DNA of 28,938 nucleotides from positions 1 through 28,938 of the forward strand of contig JAHBMJ010001558.1 in the NCBI GenBank assembly GCA_018398765.1. The letters run 5' to 3'. Below, piece by piece: positions 23,424-28,938 of the stretch (within the stretch, counting starts at the first letter, position 1; each line of letters begins with the position of its first letter). Origin of the DNA: Chromera velia (taxonomy: Eukaryota > Sar > Chromeraceae). The position numbers and the translations under genes were made by a program. The notes under the pieces are model-generated. The model ran no database searches and was not told the DNA's origin. It saw nothing but the letters and a program-made list of their open reading frames with translations.

Positions 23424-26400
23424 TGGATCGGCCGGCAGGCAAATTGAGTTTGTTTCTCTTCTGCATGTTCTCTTAACTCGAGGGATGCCGGAAGAAAGGA
23501 AGGAAAGCAGATCAACAGAATTTTGCAAGGTGAGAAACTTGCAAGGGTGGTAAGACAAGCAGAATTGAGGTGAGCTTGAATGGATGGATGACTGGCTCTG
23601 CAGGGGAGGCGATCGAAGGGTTCCTTTTGTTGGACAGAGAAGACAAAGAGAGAAATTAAGAGAATGAAGAAAAGGGGATTGACGAAGCAAACAGGAAGGA
23701 AGGATGTGAGAGTAAAAAAGCCCCCGCTTGACCTCCCCCTCTCCTCTGCCCAAGTGGGTGCAGAAGGAAAGGGAAAGGAGGAGGCGGGTGGGTGCATATG
23801 ATCTCGTTCACTTCTTTTCGTCGCTTTCCGGTTGTATGCTTGAAGACTGAAGGGCAAAGGTCGGCATATTTTGCGCTGCAATGACATCAATATGCAAAGG
23901 GCTGCATAGAAATGTTCCTTCCTTCAGTTGCACTCTTTCTTTGTTGAAGTGATCTCTCGAGAGACCGCAAGCCATCAATCAGTCCCTCTGATTTTTTTAT
24001 TTTCATTCCTAAGAGAGCGTAAGACGATGTCAAGAGGGAAAGCTTTGGGGGGACTTCCTGCATTTTCGAAAGGAAGAAAGAAGAAGTGAATCAAGGAATG
24101 CTCGAACGAAACGGTGCTGGTGTGGTGTGGTGTGGTGTGGTGTTGTGGTGTGGTGCGCTCCCCTCTACTCTCTCATTCTCTCTCTTGTTCACTTTCCGTT
24201 CGCCAGAAGAAACCTCATGCACTTCCTGGCGTGAGATGGGAATCTGTGGCAGAGAAGTCACACACGCACGCACACACGTCTACCACGCGAAAGATTAGGG
24301 ACGGAACGTTCGCCCTTGCAGCGGTCCATCCGAATGAAATGACTCACTCGACCATCGACTTCTTTCCGCACTCACTCCCCTCCTTCCTTCAAGGCGTGCT
24401 GAGGGGAAATCAGGAGTAATTCATTCAAAGAATGATACGAATTCATTAAAGGGAAATTCGGGAAGCACTTTGATCGACCGAAAGATAAACCAGAAGGAGA
24501 GGAAACTTTCTTTTTTTCTTTCTTTCTTTGTCTCGATCGATTGTTGTCGTGCAGTAGTTCCTCGATCAGGTTGTTTGCATGTTCGTTCGAGCCCCCCGTG
24601 TGTATCGGAGGGGATCTGCGACGGCAGGCAGGAAGAAGAGAAGAGAAGAGAAGAGAAGAGAAGAAATTCGATGCCGATGAATGAGAACGCTTTAACTTCT
24701 CATCGTCACTCTTTGTCTTTGGAGCTGTAGTGCTCCCTCCTGGTGGCTTTATTCCACGCCAACCTCCAATTGCAAACATGCAGAGGAATTTCAAAAGGGT
24801 TGGCGTGCGTAGAAAGGTCTCTGAATGGGAGGGGGTCAGAAGAGCACGATCGAGACGGGTGCTTTCTGTTTTGTGGTGTTGTTGTTGTTGTAAAAAATGA
24901 GACCTAACCCACTGTTTTCGAAAACCGTCTTTCGTTCTTTCCTCCTCTTCCTCCTCCTCCTCAGCCTCCAGAAAACCCCGTGGGGGAGAGAGGGCGCAGA
25001 GGGGTTCAAATGAAGGCACTTATTTGATGAAGGGGAGGGGAGGGGCACCTTTGTCTGTTTGTTTGTTGTGAAGAAGGGGGGGGGGATTCCTGTAGGCCTG
25101 GGATGCATGGGTTGGACTTAAACTCTGGAAGGGGAATTGCGGCATGCAGGGAAAAGAAAAGAAAAGAAAAGAGGCGAAGCGAGGATAGACGGGGGAGAGA
25201 GGGGGGGGGGCTGTGCCTGTGTATTTTGGGTGGGTGCCCATGGATGGGTTGGTTGTGGTTTTTTGGGGTGACTTGACTTTCTGTCAGGAAGGAAGGATGT
25301 TTAAGGACCAAACGACGACGCGATGTTGGATGGGATGGATTTCTTTGATGGGTTGGGTTGGTTAGAGCTGGGGGGGGCTGAAATTTGTGCCTCCGGATTG
25401 CCAAAGTGCGTCTGTCAGTCGTTTTCTTCTCCTTTTCTCTTTGTACTTTATCTGTTCATTCTCTCTTCTCTCTCTTTTTTGTACTCTAACAGACATTCCA
25501 CCTTTCTTTCTGTGCTTGCAAGCACTGTCTGTTTGGTAGGAGAAAAAGAAAAAGAGCAGTACAAAGACAAACAATGATTCTTTCAACGTTTTAAGTGCCC
25601 ACCCGGCACACTCCCTTCGATCCTCTTTCCTCCCTTTCCTTCCCTCTCGTCTCCTCGCCTCTCGTCTATCTGCTCGGTCGTCGTCTGTCTGTGACGTGAC
25701 GTCTTGTAGGCAATAATTTTCCTTTCATTGTCCTGCCATGGTGTGCTGTGGTGTCGGAGGCATGAAAGAAGGTTTCGGGAAAGAGGAGGGATCGATCCGT
25801 CGACAGAGAGGCCTTGGGGGGNGGGGGAAGGAGACAAACCCTCACCAGAGTAAGAGGTCTGGCGTTCGTCTTCTTCCGATTTTTCTAGAACTCCGTGTTT
25901 ATCCGTTCTTCCTTGATTGTTTTTTTCGTTCTGTTGCCTGATTTCATTCGTCGTTCGACCGTTCATTCGTTCGTTCGCAGTGACTGATGCATGGGGCGAT
26001 GAGTGACTCTTTCATACTGAATGCATAGATGCATTGTATGCATCAATCATTGTCTTTTTGAGAGTCTCCGCGCGTGCCTCTCCTGACTTTCCTTCTTTTT
26101 TTCTTTCTCTGCGGCCTTAAGGATTGCTTTGGCTGTTCCCTTTTCACTGTCCATTCTTTGTTTGCTGCTGGTTTCTTTTCTTCCTTCTTTCCTTCCTTCC
26201 TTTCTTTCTTTCTTTCTTTCTTTCCATCTTTCTTTTTTCTTTTCTTTGTTTACTTCTTCGGAAGGCACTTATGTTTTCTCATTCTGTTTTTTTTTTGTTT
26301 GTTTGACTCAGAAGCGTCCCAAGGGGGGGGGCAAACACGCCGACAGGTGGAAATAAATAGTGGGGAGGAATGGTGACGTGGTCGATATTTTTTGGTTGCC

Positions 26401-27400
26401 TTCTTGCATTCGTCGACCCTTCTTGTGGTGTAATTCTGTGTAAAAAACAAACAAGGGAGAAACGAATGAAGAACAGCTAGAATCAGCATGCTTTGCCTGT
26501 CCATTTTAAAGGAATGGCGAAATTGCTGCCTGGTCGCTGCTGACTGCCAGTCCGGGGACACAGATGATTTTCTGTCAAGACGGCGGCCGGCGTCCGCCAG
26601 TGACTGTCAAGATTATGAAAACTGGATCGGCAGCGTTTTTTTGGTGTCTCTCCCCTCCCCCTCCTTGTGCGTGTGCGTGTGTCTCTGCGTTTGGTTCCAT
26701 GTGTGCGCTCGAGCGCATACGTGTAAGTGTACGTGTGTGTGTGTGTCGACTTGGTGGTCTGGTTTCACTTTCTTGTCTGAGTCTTGACGACCCTTCCTGT
26801 CCGTTGGGTCTCTCTCAAGTTTTCCCTGCTTACGTGCCTGCGTGTTGTGTGGTGTGTGCGTGGTGTCGTGTCGATGGTGACTGGTGAATTGGTTGTGTTG
26901 TTCGTCTTTTTCTTTTTTTCTGTCTTCTGCCTCCCTCCCTCCCTATCTCTGTATCTCTCTCAGTGCTGCAGCTCTTCCGCTGCATTCTGGTGGAGGCCTG
27001 TTGGAGCGATTCGTGTCACGACATGGAGCTTGAATGACTCCATTGCTGCATGTCAGATGCATGCATGGTTGCATAATGTTTTTTTCTAGGGTGCTGCAGC
27101 TCGACTTGGGGGATAACTGAGGAGAGGCCGGGGCAGAGAACAACAAGTGGAACCGAATGGAATCTGCCAGTGGCAGGTGAGAGGCATCGAATGAAGGTAG
27201 AGGGGGCCGGTAGGAATTCATTCCGCTGCATGGGCGGTGTCCAGGCAGACAGAGAGAACGACTTCAAACGAGACTGAACTGTAGTCCGAACGAACACATG
27301 TTCCAAGGCAAAGCAACTAGAAAGTTGTTGATCGATGCGTCACCCCATATAGGGCTGGGAGCTGCGTTGCGTTCATCGGTAGAAAGAAGAGACTAGAGAG
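23424..27400. other. Region 3' of the fused gene, no convincing gene
   Basis: The 3' untranslated region of the fused gene must begin here; I could not place a polyadenylation signal with confidence. The interval holds several simple repeats: (GTGTG)n at 24118-24155, (AAGAG)n at 24633-24664 and (TTTC)n at 26187-26228. Many G runs lie around 25070-25380, and an N at 25822 lies in a G run. Open frames such as 24372-25019 (minus) and 26488-26787 (plus) are low complexity and show no family signature. Confidence 0.5.
25822..25822. other. Unresolved base N in a poly-G run
   Basis: A single N sits inside a run of G at about 25816-25827. It probably marks an uncertain homopolymer length or a closed assembly gap. 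Confidence 0.95.
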
Positions 27401-27694
27401 TCGTTGCTCTTTTATGTAAGAGCTTCGAACTTAACAATGACATTAATCATACTGTCCATTCATATATAGCAAAATGATGTAAATCATGCAAAGCTACATG
27501 CACATGCAGATACCAATAAAATTAAACAAATTAACACAAAAAAAGTACTGTAAGATAATATAAAAGGCTATTAAAAGCACATTTTTTTGAAAAGAATTGC
27601 AATTGCGGAGCTATATAGTTGCCAAGTCAGAGTCTAGGTCAGAGTTTACCATTTAACAATCTGCGTTACATGTTTTGTATATAGTACATTTAAG

Positions 27695-28054
27695 AGTTAC
27701 TTTTTTAAAAAAGTAACTAGATTTTTCTAAACAGCTCAAGTTACTGTACTAGAAGTAACTTCAAGATTTTTTGGAAGTTATGGTAGTAAAAGTAGACGTA
27801 TAGGGTTTTTTCTAGGGTTTTTTTATATGACAAGGCGTTACCAACTTACTACATCTATCGGTCGGCTGACAGTGTGAATAGTACACTATTCAAACTATTT
27901 CTAGATAGGGAATTAGAACAGTACGCTATTTATGAATAGTAAACTATTCACAGTACGAAGAATTTAAAACGTCGAAGAATATTTGAGAGAATAGCCTGAG
28001 TGTTGAATAGTTTACTATTCTAGTTACTATTCTGGAATAGTAGTTACTATTCTG
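27695..28054. repeat. Cluster of short palindromes (AGTAACT and GAATAGT families)
   Basis: A perfect 24-bp palindrome with AGTTAC / GTAACT arms spans 27695-27718. Imperfect arms AAGTTACT and AGTAACTT lie at 27738-27745 and 27754-27761. Three 16-bp inverted repeats with GAATAGT / ACTATTC-type arms follow at 27876-27891, 27934-27949 and 28005-28020. A related set lies at 28023-28054. The arms are shared between units, so this is a repeat family and not chance AT-richness. Confidence 0.8.
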
Positions 28055-28636
28055 ACAGCTAAAAAAAGAAGCCGACCCATAGTCGGGCTATACATGAAGT
28101 GCTTCTCACTAAAGTTCTCAGCAGCTTCTGTTGTCGTCTTATGTATCTTAATTTAATGACCCATTACATGAAATTACATCAAAAACAGACAGTGGACATG
28201 ACACATGCATGTTTGACTCTCATGTCACTCCGAGACAAAAAATCAGACTCATCATCATCTCATCATCAGAGAGCCTTAGGCCCTTGTAAGCTCTTAACTT
28301 TGATAATAACTCATTAATTTTGAGACTCTTAATTTAGCTTAACTATGACTATGACTATGACGCACCATCGTTATCCATATCCAGAGCTAGCTGGATACTT
28401 CTAACGTTAGGCAGGGAAAAGTTATTATTTTCTATTTTTAGGATGCTATGCTACACTGTCTTAATCAACACTTCAAATTAAAAGCTTCAATCTTATGAGA
28501 AGCATTTAGTCTAGTTTTTAGTGATTTTCCTGTTTGTAGGGCTTTCTAGGATTTGCTAGTGGTGTCGATTATGTCATATCGTCTTCATGCAGTGCTGTCG
28601 AGAGTGACCTCGAGACTTCAACCTTGGAAATATCTG

Positions 28637-28685
28637 TGGGGGGTCCTATCGACTCCCCCGCCAGACGGCGCTTCCTGCGCCTTTT
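28637..28685. other. Two GC-rich hairpins followed by T run
   Basis: A G run (28637-28642) pairs with a C run (28654-28659). Next, GGCGC-TTCCT-GCGCC forms a stem at 28667-28681, directly followed by TTTT. The shape is terminator-like, but no gene reading into it was found, so its function is unknown. Confidence 0.4.
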
Positions 28686-28938
28686 CTAGGCATAATGACA
28701 GTACAAAGAAACATCAAGTCACTTAAGTTCGGTTCATACGTAAAAGAAGAATGTCAAATCTCTAGAAGGTCAATGAATCAATCAAAGCGCTCTCAAACTG
28801 TCAAAGTGCAATTTTTGGGACACGGCTGATCAATTTCCGAGCTCAAATCACACGGCCTGCAACGCTGGACCCCACAAGCTGTTGTGCGAACTTCCGCGGC
28901 CTGCTCCATAAAGTTGGTCCCGGAAGTCACCTGTGTAC

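Larger units (their letters stand above)
27401..28938. other. AT-rich right end, no gene seen
   Basis: Composition shifts to AT-rich after about 27400 and stays so to about 28600. No open frame over about 70 codons is protein-like. The notable content is the palindrome cluster at 27695-28054 and two GC-rich hairpins at about 28637-28681. It may be old mobile-element sequence of a kind I cannot name. Confidence 0.5.

Noticed and set aside
24372..25019. 215-codon minus-strand frame with an acidic run
   Set aside because: Low complexity, no family signature and no splice-supported neighbours. The acidic run is a CCT-repeat translation.
26488..27089. Overlapping plus-strand frames with Cys/Val runs
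   Set aside because: Translations of GT-rich and T-rich tracts; no recognisable domain.

Overview
The window looks like nuclear DNA of a complex unicellular alga or protist. I favour a chromerid-type alveolate such as Chromera, but that is inference. The supporting signs are widely spaced genes with many GT-AG introns, 3' splice sites that mostly end in TGCAG (often ATGCAG), long simple-sequence tracts, long gene-poor stretches and a decayed non-LTR retrotransposon. Nothing looks bacterial. No complete rRNA, tRNA or CRISPR array was seen.

Layout. 1-540: poly-C edge and AT-rich spacer. 540-3109 (minus): a two-exon candidate gene for an unrecognised protein with an N-terminal signal-peptide-like segment; its large intron carries (CA)n and (GAAA)n tracts and an N. 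3842-6960 (minus): a 5'-truncated LINE-type retrotransposon remnant with the end of an endonuclease domain and a reverse transcriptase (YADD), broken by five in-frame stops. 6961-10413: mostly AT-rich, with no convincing gene. 10414-13438 (minus): a three-exon gene for an unrecognised, probably nuclear protein. 13439-14047: a 609-bp intergenic region shared with the divergent gene to the right. 14048-23423 (plus): the main gene, 19 exons. 23424-28938: no convincing gene; the right end is AT-rich and contains a dense cluster of short palindromes.

The main gene encodes, as I reconstruct it, a 1082-residue single protein. It has a cysteine dioxygenase (CDO) at the N terminus and a PLP-dependent decarboxylase of the cysteine sulfinate / glutamate decarboxylase family (CSAD/GAD) at the C terminus. 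All 18 introns have GT-AG ends and compatible phases, so the frame stays open from the ATG to the TAA. The two modules are in pathway order: cysteine to cysteine sulfinate, then to hypotaurine, the taurine precursor. The CDO metal ligands, substrate arginine and Cys-Tyr cofactor pair are all visible, as are the PLP lysine and aspartate. The decarboxylase half has four long low-complexity insertions and several departures from near-invariant family motifs. This fusion is the most interesting thing in the window. I recall fused CDO/CSAD genes being discussed for some microalgae, so the fusion concept itself may not be new; this version, with its insertions and altered PLP motifs, may be.
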